Shown here: piece after piece, positions 1-8,967 of the stretch
Position numbering within the stretch: the first letter of the stretch is position 1
How the letters are laid out: each line of letters begins with the position of its first letter
Origin: Bauldia sp965232525
GTDB lineage: Bacteria; Pseudomonadota; Alphaproteobacteria; Rhizobiales; Kaistiaceae
NCBI RefSeq assembly: GCF_965232525.1
Contig: NZ_OZ246980.1
Span: 2,356,001-2,420,000 of the forward strand
DNA length: 64,000 nucleotides
Direction of reading: 5' to 3'
Notes under the pieces: generated by a model
What the model was told of the DNA's origin: nothing
The model's database searches: none
The model's input: the letters and a program-made list of their open reading frames with translations, nothing else
Made by a program: the position numbers and the translations under genes

Positions 1-740
1 AGAACATGGCGTTCCTGACAGCTATGTCGAACTCCTTCGGCGCACGCTGGTTCGACGAAAACTGGACGGCGCAGCTCGACAGCGACGAATGGGCGAGCAC
101 GCTGAATTTCTACATGGACCTGATGACGAATTACGGTCCTCCCGGCGCATCCACCAATGGCTTCAACGAGAATCTGTCGCTGTTCCAGCAGGGCAAGTGC
201 GGCATGTGGATTGATGCGACCGTGGCGGCCTCGTTCGTGACCAATCCGACCGACTCAACCGTCGCCGACAGCGTCGGCTTTGCTCTTGCTCCCGACAATG
301 GCCTAGGCAAGCGCGGCAATTGGCTGTGGGCTTGGTCGCTGGCGATTCCGGCTGGTTCCGACGCGACGGACGCCGCAAAGAAGTTCATCGAATGGGCGAC
401 CAGCAAGGAGTACACCGAGTTGGTTGCGGCTAACGAGGGCTGGGCCAATGTACCGCCGGGGACACGGATCTCGCTTTACGAGAACCAGGCCTATCTTGAC
501 GCCGCCCCGTTCGCCGTCATGACACTGAACTCGATCAACGAAGCAGACCCCAACAACCCAACCGTCCAGCCGGTTCCCTACACCGGTGTGCAGTTCGTCG
601 CGATCCCGGAATTTGCGGGTATCGCCACACTGGTGGGTCAGGAGATTTCGGCTGCGCTCGCGGGTCAGCAGTCGGTCGAAGAAGCGCTTGAGAATGCCCA
701 AGCCCTGACGACCGACGAAATGGAAGCTGCCGGCTACTAA
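1..740 (+). CDS. smoE: polyol ABC transporter substrate-binding protein, C-terminal part (cut by window start)
   Basis: The reading frame is open from the first bases, so the gene begins upstream; about 245 C-terminal residues remain. The sequence (SFGARWFD near the start, then GKCGMWIDATVAAS and GTRISLYENQAYL) is typical of family 1 extracellular solute-binding proteins for sorbitol and mannitol. In the periplasm it would capture the polyol and deliver it to the two permeases encoded next. It heads an operon with these permeases, an ATPase and a mannitol-type dehydrogenase. The polyol assignment rests mainly on gene order, which matches smoEFGK-mtlK; the exact substrate is inferred. Confidence 0.85.
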   Translation, partial: NMAFLTAMSNSFGARWFDENWTAQLDSDEWASTLNFYMDLMTNYGPPGASTNGFNENLSLFQQGKCGMWIDATVAASFVTNPTDSTVADSVGFALAPDNGLGKRGNWLWAWSLAIPAGSDATDAAKKFIEWATSKEYTELVAANEGWANVPPGTRISLYENQAYLDAAPFAVMTLNSINEADPNNPTVQPVPYTGVQFVAIPEFAGIATLVGQEISAALAGQQSVEEALENAQALTTDEMEAAGY

Positions 741-759
741 ACACGTAGCCGACCTCCCG

Positions 760-796
760 GCCGGAGGCGCCCTCAAAGTTTGGGCCCTCCGGCTTT
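760..796 (+). terminator. GC-rich hairpin between binding-protein and permease genes
   Basis: A 12-bp stem with one bulged base (760-772 with 782-793) and a 9-base loop is followed by only three T residues. It sits 19 bp after the binding-protein stop codon. Such hairpins commonly act as partial terminators or RNA stabilisers that let the binding protein be made in excess over the membrane subunits. The short T run argues for attenuation or 3'-end protection rather than full termination. Confidence 0.55.
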
Positions 797-853
797 CCAA
801 GCCGCTCAATACCAAAACGGTGGCGCTAGACCGCCGATAGAGGAGGCGCGTCG

Positions 854-1720
854 ATGGCAACCCAACACTCGCGGACCGCTGCACGGATGATGATGGCGCC
901 CGCCGTGATCGTGCTGCTCGGCTGGATGCTGGTGCCGCTGATCATGACGCTCTACTTCTCGTTCCGGCAGTTCCTCCCACTTCGCGGAGGTGACCTCGGA
1001 TGGGTTGGGTTCGATAACTACGTTCGCTTCGTCACATCCAGCTCTTTTTGGCCGAGCATTCAGGCAACCCTCATCATCGTTGGTGGCGTGCTGATCATTA
1101 CCGTGGTGCTCGGCGTGATCCTGGCGCTTCTTCTTGATCAGCCGATGTGGGGGCAGGGCATTGTCCGCATTCTGGTGATCGCACCGTTCTTCGTCATGCC
1201 AACAGTTTCGGCGCTGGTATGGAAGAACATGTTCATGGATCCCGTGAATGGGCTCCTCGCCCATCTCTGGGAATTCTTCGGACTGGCACCGGTCGAATGG
1301 CTAAGCCAGGCGTCGCTCTTGTCGATCGTCCTGATCGTCTCGTGGGAGTGGCTACCGTTCGCGACGCTTATCCTCCTTACCGCGATCCAGTCGCTGGACA
1401 GCGAGCAGTTGGAGGCGGCGGAAATGGATGGGGCGCCACCGCCAGCCCGCTTCACCTTCATCATTCTTCCCCATCTCGCCCGCGCGATCACGGTCGTGGT
1501 GCTGATCCAGACGATCTTCCTGCTGTCGATATTCGCCGAGATTTTCGTGACGACCCAGGGCTCGTTCGGAACGCGGACGCTGACCTATCTGATCTTCCAA
1601 CGGGTGCTCGAAAGTCAGAACGTCGGCCTGGGCAGCGCTGGCGGTATCTACGCAGTCATCCTCGCCAACATTGTCGCGATCTTCCTGATGCGGATCGTCG
1701 GCAGAAATCTGGACAGGTGA
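854..1720 (+). CDS. smoF: polyol ABC transporter permease 1
   Basis: 288 residues of the MalF/UgpA-like inner-membrane permease type with about six hydrophobic segments; the first spans roughly residues 15-38. The EAA-loop signature (EAAEMDGAPPPARFTFIILPHL) lies near residues 193-214 and would contact the ATPase. An AGGAGG ribosome site sits just before the ATG. It is followed after 13 bp by the second permease. It forms half of the channel that takes in the substrate delivered by the binding protein. Confidence 0.9.
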   Translation: MATQHSRTAARMMMAPAVIVLLGWMLVPLIMTLYFSFRQFLPLRGGDLGWVGFDNYVRFVTSSSFWPSIQATLIIVGGVLIITVVLGVILALLLDQPMWGQGIVRILVIAPFFVMPTVSALVWKNMFMDPVNGLLAHLWEFFGLAPVEWLSQASLLSIVLIVSWEWLPFATLILLTAIQSLDSEQLEAAEMDGAPPPARFTFIILPHLARAITVVVLIQTIFLLSIFAEIFVTTQGSFGTRTLTYLIFQRVLESQNVGLGSAGGIYAVILANIVAIFLMRIVGRNLDR

Positions 1721-1733
1721 GGGAGGATCGATC

Positions 1734-2564
1734 ATGGCCCGTGCCGTCACACAACAACGCAAACTGACCAATACCGTTATCGCCTGGGTGATCGGTCTGC
1801 TGATCTTCTTCCCGATCCTGTGGACCGTCTTGACGAGCTTCAAGACGGAGGCGCAGGCGATTGCCGATCCGCCGGTGTTCCTGTTCTTTGACTGGACGCT
1901 GGAAAACTACGCGGTCGTCCAGGAACGCTCCGACTATATGCGCTTCCTCTGGAACTCGATCTTCGTTGCCGGCGGCTCGACCATCCTCGGTATCATCATC
2001 GCTGTTCCGGCAGCCTGGTCGATGGCGTTCGTACCGTCGAGGCGGACCAAGGACATCCTTCTGTGGATGTTGTCGACCAAGATGCTGCCGGCGGTCGGCG
2101 TGCTCTATCCGATCTACCTGATCTTCATCAATCTCGGGCTTTTGGATACGCGCATTGGCCTCACGATCGTGCTGATGCTGATCAACCTGCCGATCATTGT
2201 CTGGATGCTCTACACCTATTTCCGGGAAATTCCCGGCGAGATCCTCGAAGCGGCCCGAATGGACGGCGCCAGCTTGAGCAAGGAGATCCTCTATGTGCTG
2301 ACACCCATGGCGATACCGGGGATCGCCTCGACGGTGTTGCTCAATATTATCCTCGCTTGGAACGAAGCCTTCTGGTCGCTCAACCTGACCGCGGCGGGCG
2401 CCGCGCCATTGACGGCATTCATCGCCAGCTATTCGAGCCCGGAAGGCTTGTTCTACGCCAAGCTCAGCGCTGCCTCGACAATGGCGATCGCGCCAATCCT
2501 GATTCTCGGATGGTTCAGCCAGAAGCAACTCGTGCGCGGCTTGACGTTCGGCGCGGTCAAATAG
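1734..2564 (+). CDS. smoG: polyol ABC transporter permease 2
   Basis: 276 residues of the MalG/UgpE-like permease type, with an N-terminal hydrophobic segment near residues 15-35 and an EAA-type loop (EAARMDGASLSKEILYVLTP) in the C-terminal half. A GGGAGG ribosome site precedes the ATG. Downstream spacing to the ATPase gene is 10 bp. It is the second channel subunit of the importer. Family assignment is firm; substrate is inferred from the neighbouring polyol dehydrogenase. Confidence 0.9.
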   Translation: MARAVTQQRKLTNTVIAWVIGLLIFFPILWTVLTSFKTEAQAIADPPVFLFFDWTLENYAVVQERSDYMRFLWNSIFVAGGSTILGIIIAVPAAWSMAFVPSRRTKDILLWMLSTKMLPAVGVLYPIYLIFINLGLLDTRIGLTIVLMLINLPIIVWMLYTYFREIPGEILEAARMDGASLSKEILYVLTPMAIPGIASTVLLNIILAWNEAFWSLNLTAAGAAPLTAFIASYSSPEGLFYAKLSAASTMAIAPILILGWFSQKQLVRGLTFGAVK

Positions 2565-2574
2565 GGGAAGAACC

Positions 2575-3579
2575 ATGGGACGGATTGTTCTTGAACAGGT
2601 GCAGAAGTCGTTTGGCGACGTCTCCGTCATTCCGCCTCTGGACCTGGAGATCAACGACGGCGAGTTCGTCGTCTTCGTCGGCCCGTCCGGCTGCGGCAAG
2701 TCGACACTGCTGCGCCTCATCGCCGGCCTTGAGGACGTGACCGGCGGCACGATCAGCATCGACGGCGGAGACGCCACGAGCATCCCGCCGGCCAAGCGTG
2801 GGCTCGCCATGGTGTTCCAGTCCTATGCGCTCTATCCGCATATGAGCGTCAGGAAGAACATCGCCTTTCCGCTGCGCATGGCGAAAATGGACAAGGCCGA
2901 GCAGGATCGTCGGGTGAGTCAGGCGGCGGACGTGCTCAATCTCACCGACTATCTCGATCGGCGACCGGGGCAGTTGTCCGGCGGCCAGCGCCAGCGAGTC
3001 GCGATCGGTCGGGCCATCGTGCGCGAGCCGGCCGCGTTTCTGTTCGATGAGCCGCTCTCCAACCTCGACGCCGCACTCAGGGTCGGCATGCGCATCGAGA
3101 TCAGCGAACTGCACGAGCGGCTGAAGACAACCATGATCTACGTGACCCACGACCAGGTTGAAGCGATGACCATGGCCGACAAGATCGTTGTCCTGCAGGC
3201 GGGCAATATCGAACAGGTGGGCAGCCCGCTCGAGCTCTACCGGACCCCGCGCAACCGATTCGTTGCCGGCTTCATTGGCTCGCCTAAGATGAACTTCCTG
3301 GAAGGCGCCGAGGCCGAGAAACACGGTGCGCACGCGATCGGCGTCCGCCCGGAGCACATCACACCGTCTTCGACGGAGGGGCTCTGGCAAGGGCGGGTCG
3401 GAGTGTCCGAGCATCTGGGCTCGGATACATTCTTCCACGTCCACATGGAGGGGCGGACGGAACCGATCACGGTGCGGGCCGGCGGCGAGGTCGATATGCA
3501 CAACGGCGACGTGATCTATCTCACGCCCGATCCCGGACGCATCCACCGGTTCCATGCCAAGGGTCACCGCATCGAATGA
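2575..3579 (+). CDS. smoK: polyol ABC transporter ATP-binding subunit
   Basis: 334 residues. Walker A is GPSGCGKST at residues 36-44, the ABC signature LSGGQRQR is near 133, and Walker B FLFDEP with the D-loop follows. The C-terminal third matches the MalK/UgpC regulatory domain (GVRPEHI motif near residue 258). It energises the permease pair from the cytoplasmic face. The ribosome site is AGGGGAAG before the ATG. Fourth gene of the import operon. Confidence 0.92.
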   Translation: MGRIVLEQVQKSFGDVSVIPPLDLEINDGEFVVFVGPSGCGKSTLLRLIAGLEDVTGGTISIDGGDATSIPPAKRGLAMVFQSYALYPHMSVRKNIAFPLRMAKMDKAEQDRRVSQAADVLNLTDYLDRRPGQLSGGQRQRVAIGRAIVREPAAFLFDEPLSNLDAALRVGMRIEISELHERLKTTMIYVTHDQVEAMTMADKIVVLQAGNIEQVGSPLELYRTPRNRFVAGFIGSPKMNFLEGAEAEKHGAHAIGVRPEHITPSSTEGLWQGRVGVSEHLGSDTFFHVHMEGRTEPITVRAGGEVDMHNGDVIYLTPDPGRIHRFHAKGHRIE

Positions 3580-3749
3580 TGTCGCTTTGCAAAAACCCTA
3601 CGCCGGTTGAAAATCGCCCGCCCGGCGTTCAGAAGTGAGAGATCACACCAGCGTCGACCGGCCCCGTCGCGGCGGCAAACCCGATGTCAAAGATTCTGCC
3701 GACATCGTTGCCGCCTGATCTGCCCCGTTGACGGCGATCGGGGAACATT

Positions 3750-5219
3750 ATGATGCGGCTATCGAACGCAACACTCAACCAGCTGGACGACGCTATCGAT
3801 CTGCCGCGTTATGACCGGAGTGCGCTGAAGCCGGGTATCGTGCATATCGGGGTCGGCAATTTTCATCGCGCCCATCAGTCCTGGTATCTCCACCGCCTGA
3901 TGCAGGCCGGACTGGCGCATGATTGGGCGATCATCGGCGCCGGCGTCCGGCCTTATGATATGACGATGCGCGATAAGCTCCTTGCGCAGGATTGCCTGAC
4001 AACACTGATCGAGCTCGACCCCTCCAAGGTGTCGGCGGAGATCGTCGGCTCGATGATCGATTATGTTCCGGTCGAAGAGGGCAACGGACCGCTCATCGCG
4101 GCGATGTCGGATTCCCGCATACGGATCGTTTCATTGACGGTGACCGAGGGCGGTTACTTCATCGATCCGGCTTCGAAGGACTTCGACGCGGATCACCCGG
4201 ATATCCAACACGATATCGCCAACCCGCTACGCCCGCGCACCGCGTTTGGCGCGATCGTTGCCGCTTTAGGACAACGGCGAGCCAAGGCGGCCGGGCCGTT
4301 CGCCGTTCAAAGCTGTGACAATCTGGAAGGGAATGGCGCCGTCGTGAAGCAGACGGTTTTGTCTCTTGCGCGCCTCTCCGATCCCGAGCTTGCCCGATGG
4401 ATCGAGGAGACCTGTACCTTCCCGAACTCGATGGTCGACTGCATCGTTCCGGCCACCGGTCCGAACGAGATTTCGCTGGCGCGGAAGCTGGGACTCGACG
4501 ATGCGGTTCCGGTGACCCACGAGAACTTTCGCGAGTGGGTCATTGAGGACGACTTCTGTGCCGGTCGGCCGGCTTTGGATCAGGCGGGCGCGATCTTCTC
4601 CGACGACGTTCATGGCTACGAGGCGATGAAGATCCGCATCCTCAACGCCGGGCATCAATTCATCGCCAACGCTGGCGAGCTTCTCTCGATCGAGGACGTT
4701 TCGGACTGCATGGAGCATGCGACGCTCCGAAGGTTCTTCGACAAGGTGCAGCATGAAGAGGTGCTGCCGCACGTTCGGCCCGTTCCCGGCAGAACGCCAT
4801 CCCGCTATCTTGAGCTCGTCGCGCGGCGCTTCTCGAACACAGCGGTCGGTGATACGACACGGCGCATCGCGTTCGACGGTTCGTCCCGGCACACGGGCTT
4901 CGTTCTGCCCACAATTCGAGACGGGTTGTCGTCTGCGGCACCTGTTGAAGGTCTCGCGCTCGTTGAGGCGCTCTGGGCGCGGATGTGTGAAGGCACCCGC
5001 GAAGATGGCAGCGCAATCGAGCCCAATGATCCTTATTGGGACGACCTCGTCTCAGCAGCGAAAACCGCGCGCGAACGACCACGCGCGTGGCTGGAACAGT
5101 CGCAGTATTATGGCGACCTGGTCGACGCCGAACCTTTCGCAAACGCCTTTGACCGCTGGCTGCAAGCGATCTGGTCGCAAGGTTCGGTGGCCGCCATAGA
5201 GCGGTACACGGCCGGGTAA
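3750..5219 (+). CDS. mtlK: mannitol/polyol 2-dehydrogenase (long-chain family)
   Basis: 489 residues, the usual length of the long-chain mannitol dehydrogenase family (zinc-independent, NAD-linked). The N-terminal nucleotide-binding region carries GVGNFHRAHQ near residue 33, and VDCIVPATGP and the catalytic-domain stretch KIRILNAGHQ are visible. It would oxidise the imported polyol (mannitol to fructose or similar) in the cytoplasm. A 170-bp gap separates it from the ATPase gene, enough for a separate promoter, but the same strand and order suggest one regulon. It is the last gene before phage-type sequence. Confidence 0.88.
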   Translation: MMRLSNATLNQLDDAIDLPRYDRSALKPGIVHIGVGNFHRAHQSWYLHRLMQAGLAHDWAIIGAGVRPYDMTMRDKLLAQDCLTTLIELDPSKVSAEIVGSMIDYVPVEEGNGPLIAAMSDSRIRIVSLTVTEGGYFIDPASKDFDADHPDIQHDIANPLRPRTAFGAIVAALGQRRAKAAGPFAVQSCDNLEGNGAVVKQTVLSLARLSDPELARWIEETCTFPNSMVDCIVPATGPNEISLARKLGLDDAVPVTHENFREWVIEDDFCAGRPALDQAGAIFSDDVHGYEAMKIRILNAGHQFIANAGELLSIEDVSDCMEHATLRRFFDKVQHEEVLPHVRPVPGRTPSRYLELVARRFSNTAVGDTTRRIAFDGSSRHTGFVLPTIRDGLSSAAPVEGLALVEALWARMCEGTREDGSAIEPNDPYWDDLVSAAKTARERPRAWLEQSQYYGDLVDAEPFANAFDRWLQAIWSQGSVAAIERYTAG

Positions 5220-5232
5220 CCGACCTCGCGTA

Positions 5233-5490
5233 TCAATCAGTCCGACTGCTGGCGGACAGCGACATCCGTGACCGAAGGGCGGCCTCGGCGTGACCAAGGG
5301 CCTGAAGCTCGGACGTTAGCTCGCTGATACGCTGTCGGCATGTTGCGAGGGCGTCCGCCTCATGATCGGCACACCAGACCGGGCGATCATACAGGATCGA
5401 GCCAATCCGCCACGGCTCGGTAACAAGGCGTCTGACTTCCGCCTGATTATCCGGATGGTCCGGCGAAAGCTGGAAATCCAACGCCGTCAT
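5233..5490 (-). CDS. phage early protein, unknown (85 aa)
   Basis: 85 residues, soluble and charged, with no motif that I recognise; a helical stretch in the C-terminal half may form a coiled coil. Its ATG overlaps the TGA of the upstream gene (ATGA), so translation is probably coupled. It is the distal member of the short operon read from the promoter at 5977-6005, whose operator matches that of the phage repressor region. I therefore assign it to the prophage. Function unknown. Confidence 0.6.
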   Translation of the reverse strand: MTALDFQLSPDHPDNQAEVRRLVTEPWRIGSILYDRPVWCADHEADALATCRQRISELTSELQALGHAEAALRSRMSLSASSRTD

Positions 5491-5945
5491 GCGGCAATCG
5501 TCACAGCATCGCGAACCTGAGCGGCGTCGCTGAGGTATCTCTCTCGATAAGCCGCGACCTCCTGGATCGCGCAGTCGTCGGTCATGGCGGCTTCCGCGAA
5601 CGAAACAAACCGTCCCGCCCAGTCCTCCATCGCGTAGTCGGTGACGACCGCTTCGATGTCCTTGCGGTCCCGCTCCGACAACGCACGGAGGTTGACATCG
5701 GCGGCCGTCAGGAGCCGCTCGACCATGACATCAAGCGGTCGGGCGAGGGCGAGCAGGAACCCGGCGAAAGCCAGCGCCTCCCTGGGAGCGGAGTCCGGCG
5801 CGTCAAAGGTGCGGACGCGTCCCATGTCGGCCACCTGGGCCAGCGCTCCGAGGGATGCCGCGGCCTCGGTGACGGCATCGGCGATTTCCCGGCGCACGGG
5901 ACTTTGGGCGGCCGACCACGATGCGATGCGGTTCCGAGCGGGCAA
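5487..5945 (-). CDS. phage early protein, unknown (152 aa), first gene of repressor-controlled leftward operon
   Basis: The frame is open back to an ATG at 6005, but that ATG lies within the -35 element of the promoter described separately and upstream of any transcript start. I prefer the TTG at 5945, which has a GGAG six bases upstream and gives 152 residues. The protein is mostly helical and alanine-rich, without signal peptide or membrane segment and without a recognised domain. It is coupled by ATGA overlap to the 85-residue gene. The operator link places it under repressor control in a lysogen. Confidence 0.62.
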   Translation of the reverse strand: MPARNRIASWSAAQSPVRREIADAVTEAAASLGALAQVADMGRVRTFDAPDSAPREALAFAGFLLALARPLDVMVERLLTAADVNLRALSERDRKDIEAVVTDYAMEDWAGRFVSFAEAAMTDDCAIQEVAAYRERYLSDAAQVRDAVTIAA

Positions 5946-5976
5946 TTGCGTCTCCGGGCGTTTCCAAGCTTCCGTG

Positions 5977-6029
5977 ATTGTATACGCGTTTTGCGTAAGA
6001 GACAAGCCCGAAAATACGCATTATGCGGT
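5977..6029 (-). promoter_or_regulatory. leftward early promoter with operator in its spacer (PL-like) and a second upstream operator
   Basis: Read on the minus strand: -35 TTGTCT (6005-6000), a 17-bp spacer (5999-5983) and -10 TACAAT (5982-5977). The spacer is almost filled by the near-palindrome TACGCGTTTTGCGTA at 5983-5997. A second related site, TACGCATTATGCGGT, lies at 6015-6029, centred 32 bp away (about three helical turns). The same palindrome occupies the spacer of the rightward promoter at 9819-9847 beside the S24 repressor gene. A repressor bound here would block polymerase directly. Promoter geometry is seen; binding is inferred. Confidence 0.7.
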
Positions 6030-6053
6030 GGAGAGGGGCGCGTGTGGTAGGAA

Positions 6054-6176
6054 CTAAGCGCACTTGTTCATGGCCCTCGCCTGCAGCGCGACCCACCAAA
6101 TAAACCCGGAGCCCGCGAAGAAAACGCCGAGCGCGGCGAGAAACAGACAGATGAACAGTCCTGGTGAAAGGCCCAT
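6054..6176 (-). CDS. small single-span membrane protein (40 aa)
   Basis: 40 codons from an ATG at 6176 preceded by GAGGAG with a six-base spacer. The product has one long hydrophobic segment (about residues 6-30: LFICLFLAALGV, then FFAGSGFIWWVALQ) and a short basic tail. It lies upstream of, and on the same strand as, the leftward promoter region. Function unknown; candidates are a small phage membrane protein or a lysogenic-conversion peptide. The strong ribosome site is the main reason to accept it. Confidence 0.5.
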   Translation of the reverse strand: MGLSPGLFICLFLAALGVFFAGSGFIWWVALQARAMNKCA

Positions 6177-6474
6177 GAGAAACTCCTCGTCCGTTCGATC
6201 GAGAGCAGTCAAAAGCAGATCGTGACGCAGGCAGTCTGCACGGCAAGTGCAACGAGGCGTTGATCCGTGTCAGGTCCCAAGCTGGGTAGGGTGTTGTCGA
6301 GTGCGATCCGCTGCCCGATTGAAGGTCGCTGGAAGGGGAAGAAGCCGAGCACTATCCATCATAACGCTGCTGGTCTGGACGATGGCCTTGTGTCGAACGC
6401 CGCGGTGCTTAGAACAGGGCATCAACGCAGCGGCGTTCGAACGAGCCTCCCGGTCGGGCGTAACGCAAACCCTC
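6177..6474. other. intergenic stretch without a convincing gene
   Basis: About 300 bp between the 40-residue membrane protein and the GAP-type gene. Overlapping open frames here have no ribosome sites and no recognisable protein sequence. It presumably holds the divergent promoters of its neighbours, but I see no clear -35/-10 pair. Confidence 0.4.
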
Positions 6475-7176
6475 ATGATCGATCTGATTCCAAGCCTTAC
6501 ATCGATTGCCTTGATCGATAGCCTGTCGATCATTCCGCTCTGTATTGTGTTTCTGGTGGTGTTGCTCGCTGGCCCGCAACCTGTTGTGCGGTCGATGGCG
6601 CTGATCGCCGGCATTTTTGTCGTCTATCTGGCCTGCGGGGTGCTCGTGCTTTTCGGGCTCCAGCAGGTGTTTGACCAAATCAACGCGTACGCCTTGCGAC
6701 TATGGACATCGCCGTACACCGAGGAGCTGATCTTCCAGATTGTTGTTGGTGCCGCGTTGATGGCCTTCGGCTGGCATCTCGCGGAGCGACGGGCTCCTTC
6801 CAGCGATTCCGCCGGCGTATCGACCATGACCGCACCGCGGGCATGGCTTGCTGGTGCGGGTCTGACCCTTGCCGGATTGCCGGGGGCCGTACCTTATGTG
6901 GCGGCGATCGACCTCACATTGCGAACCGATTTGACCTTCGTCGAGCGATTGGCATTGCTTGGCTACTACAACATCGTTTTTGCTGCGCCGCTGGTCGCGA
7001 TTGTGGCCATCCGGCTCGTATTCGCGAGGCGAGCCGATCGAATCCTTGGAGCAATCAGGCGCGCGATCGACAGATGGGTGCCGAGAGTGATCGTCGGGTT
7101 GTTGATCGTCTGTGGGGGCGTCCTGGTCGCAGACGGTATCGGTTGGTTCCTGGGTTATCCGCTGATCCCTGTTTGA
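6475..7176 (+). CDS. GAP-family (LysE-like) six-segment membrane protein
   Basis: The frame is open from 6247, but the N-terminal extension is not protein-like; the ATG at 6475 gives 233 residues that begin at the first membrane segment. About six hydrophobic segments are arranged as two sets of three around a polar loop near residues 100-120, as in the Sap/GAP family of the LysE superfamily, which moves small molecules or lipids across membranes. No ribosome site is evident, so the start is uncertain. It lies between the two operator-bearing promoters and looks like cargo rather than a phage structural gene. Confidence 0.6.
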   Translation: MIDLIPSLTSIALIDSLSIIPLCIVFLVVLLAGPQPVVRSMALIAGIFVVYLACGVLVLFGLQQVFDQINAYALRLWTSPYTEELIFQIVVGAALMAFGWHLAERRAPSSDSAGVSTMTAPRAWLAGAGLTLAGLPGAVPYVAAIDLTLRTDLTFVERLALLGYYNIVFAAPLVAIVAIRLVFARRADRILGAIRRAIDRWVPRVIVGLLIVCGGVLVADGIGWFLGYPLIPV

Positions 7177-7262
7177 ACTGGCGTCTACCGCATCGCGTCT
7201 TGTCCATGCGTCGAGACGTGGCAGGCGGGGGCCGCCTGCCACGTTGTGCTTGGTCTGCGTAT

Positions 7263-7901
7263 TCAGGATTGAGAATCGGTTGCCGGCGCGAGCGGGCTAC
7301 GGTGGACCGACGCCTGTTCGTTGCGGCAACCCTCCGCGCACCCGCCATTGAAGGTCGCAAGCTGGATCTCACGGGCATCCGCGTCGTTTAGTGCGGTGCC
7401 GTGATCGCGAACAACGATGTGGATTTCGGCATCAGCCGCAATCGCGTGCGCGCGTTCAGGATTGGGCACCTGATCTTCGCCATTTGGCACGTCTCCGTAG
7501 TCGATGCTTGCCACGAAGCGAGCCTGGCCAAACGCGTCGGCGACCCGGCCGGCGGCAAACAGCACGCCGGGCTCGACCGCGGCGTTGTCCAGATCGACGG
7601 CTCCGCAAGCGTAAGGTGTCGCACATTGCTCGGGCGCGTTGAAGACAACCCACCAAGCCGTGTAGGCGACGTCCGGTTCAAGTGCTCGCGTATCGAGCGA
7701 AAAGGCCACGCCGTTGCTGGTTCGCATCAGGAAGGACGAGCCGTCCACAGGTGTCATCGGCCCTCCCGCCTCCGCTGGGAAAGCGCGCACTTGCGATGTG
7801 CTGATCATGTTGCCGTTGTCTGCTGCGGCAGCGGGGAGGTTCGGCAGCGCCGCGGCACAGGCCGCTATGATTGCGGTCATAAAGCTTGAAGTTCTGGTCA
7901 C
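7263..7901 (-). CDS. secreted protein of unknown function
   Basis: A GTG at 7901 with AAGGAG eight bases upstream gives 212 residues. The first 25 are a signal peptide (hydrophobic core TAIIAACAAALP, cleavage after the AAA near residue 25). The mature part has paired cysteines (ECATPYACG near residue 95; GGCAEGC near the C-terminus) that would be oxidised in the periplasm. Family not recognised. Same strand as the LysR gene upstream, 232 bp away. Probably lysogenic cargo or a retained host gene. Confidence 0.62.
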   Translation of the reverse strand: MTRTSSFMTAIIAACAAALPNLPAAAADNGNMISTSQVRAFPAEAGGPMTPVDGSSFLMRTSNGVAFSLDTRALEPDVAYTAWWVVFNAPEQCATPYACGAVDLDNAAVEPGVLFAAGRVADAFGQARFVASIDYGDVPNGEDQVPNPERAHAIAADAEIHIVVRDHGTALNDADAREIQLATFNGGCAEGCRNEQASVHRSPLAPATDSQS

Positions 7902-8133
7902 GATTTCAACTCCTTGATGGCAGGGATGTCGGTGAAGCGGCATCTCCATCGTGAGCCGGCGTCGTGGGTATCACCGTGCTTTTGTCAGCGTTCGATGCCA
8001 ACTCAAGCTCAGCGCGCGATGGCTCATCAGGAGACGCGTGCGTCTTCCCTAACCGAGTTCGGGCTTCAGTTGATCTCGAGATTCCGCGACGGGCGGCTGC
8101 GATATTGCAGGCTACTGCCGGGGCTGGTGGAGC

Positions 8134-8967
8134 TCAGGCAATCCGACGAAAACAATCTCTCACCCAATCGATCACTGCGCGCGTCGCGGCGTCCTGTTTG
8201 AGATGCGATTGGATGAGCAGCCATGCCTCGCGTCGGACAGGTAGTTCCTCGACGCGGAGCAAAGCCTCGTCCAATCCGGCTCTCATATAGCCTGGCAGGA
8301 CGGTTGCCGCCTGACCCGATTGAACCAGCATCTTCAAGACCAGGAGGTTTTTCGTCGTCATCCGTGCCTGAGGCTTGAGCCCGACCTCCTCGAGGTATCG
8401 AGACTCCGGCGTTTGATCGAGGCTCTCAGGATAGGCGCAAACAAGCGGGGGGACTCCGGCTGTCTTCGGCGCGAAGAGAAAAAGGGGCAGATCCGCGAGC
8501 TTTGAGACGATGAAGTCACCCCGCTCGGGCTTGCCGAGGCGGATGGCAATGTCCGCTTCCCAGCGCGAGAAGTTCACGTTCTCTGTCGAGGCCATGAACT
8601 CCAGCGACAATCCAGGATGATCACCCAGAAACGACGGCGCGTTCGGCGCAAGCACTTCGGTAGCGATCGAGTCCGTCGTAGCGATCCGGCGGTGACCGAT
8701 CAGACTGTCGACATCAGAGGTGAGGTGTTCGATCTGCTCGGCTTTGACGGCCATGTCCGCGGCCAGAGACACGAGCCGCTTGCAGGCTGCGGTCGGTTTT
8801 CGCACACCATCGACCGCTTCGAACAACGGAACGCCGATACCATCCTGCAACCGACCCAGCCGTCGAGCCACTGTCGTTTCGTCGACGTTCAGTCGGGCCG
8901 CGGCTCCGGCATAGCTGCCGCTCTCGAAGACGGCGATCGCAACACGCAAATCGTCCCAGTTCATCAT
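8134..8967 (-). CDS. LysR-family transcriptional regulator
   Basis: 277 residues. The N-terminal winged helix-turn-helix (residues 3-62, with FESGSYAGAAARLNVDETTVARR as recognition region) is typical of LysR proteins, followed by the periplasmic-binding-like effector domain with the IAIRLG motif near residue 140. Two ATG codons in tandem make the exact start uncertain by one residue. It may control the secreted-protein gene downstream on the same strand. It lies in the segment between the two phage promoters, unusual for a metabolic regulator. Confidence 0.85.
   Translation of the reverse strand: MMNWDDLRVAIAVFESGSYAGAAARLNVDETTVARRLGRLQDGIGVPLFEAVDGVRKPTAACKRLVSLAADMAVKAEQIEHLTSDVDSLIGHRRIATTDSIATEVLAPNAPSFLGDHPGLSLEFMASTENVNFSRWEADIAIRLGKPERGDFIVSKLADLPLFLFAPKTAGVPPLVCAYPESLDQTPESRYLEEVGLKPQARMTTKNLLVLKMLVQSGQAATVLPGYMRAGLDEALLRVEELPVRREAWLLIQSHLKQDAATRAVIDWVRDCFRRIA

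Noticed and set aside
1656..2810. 384-codon reverse frame opposite the permease and ATPase genes
   Set aside because: It is antisense to well-conserved ABC genes, is rich in Arg/His/Gln/Asp as expected of a shadow frame in high-GC DNA, and has no family pattern.
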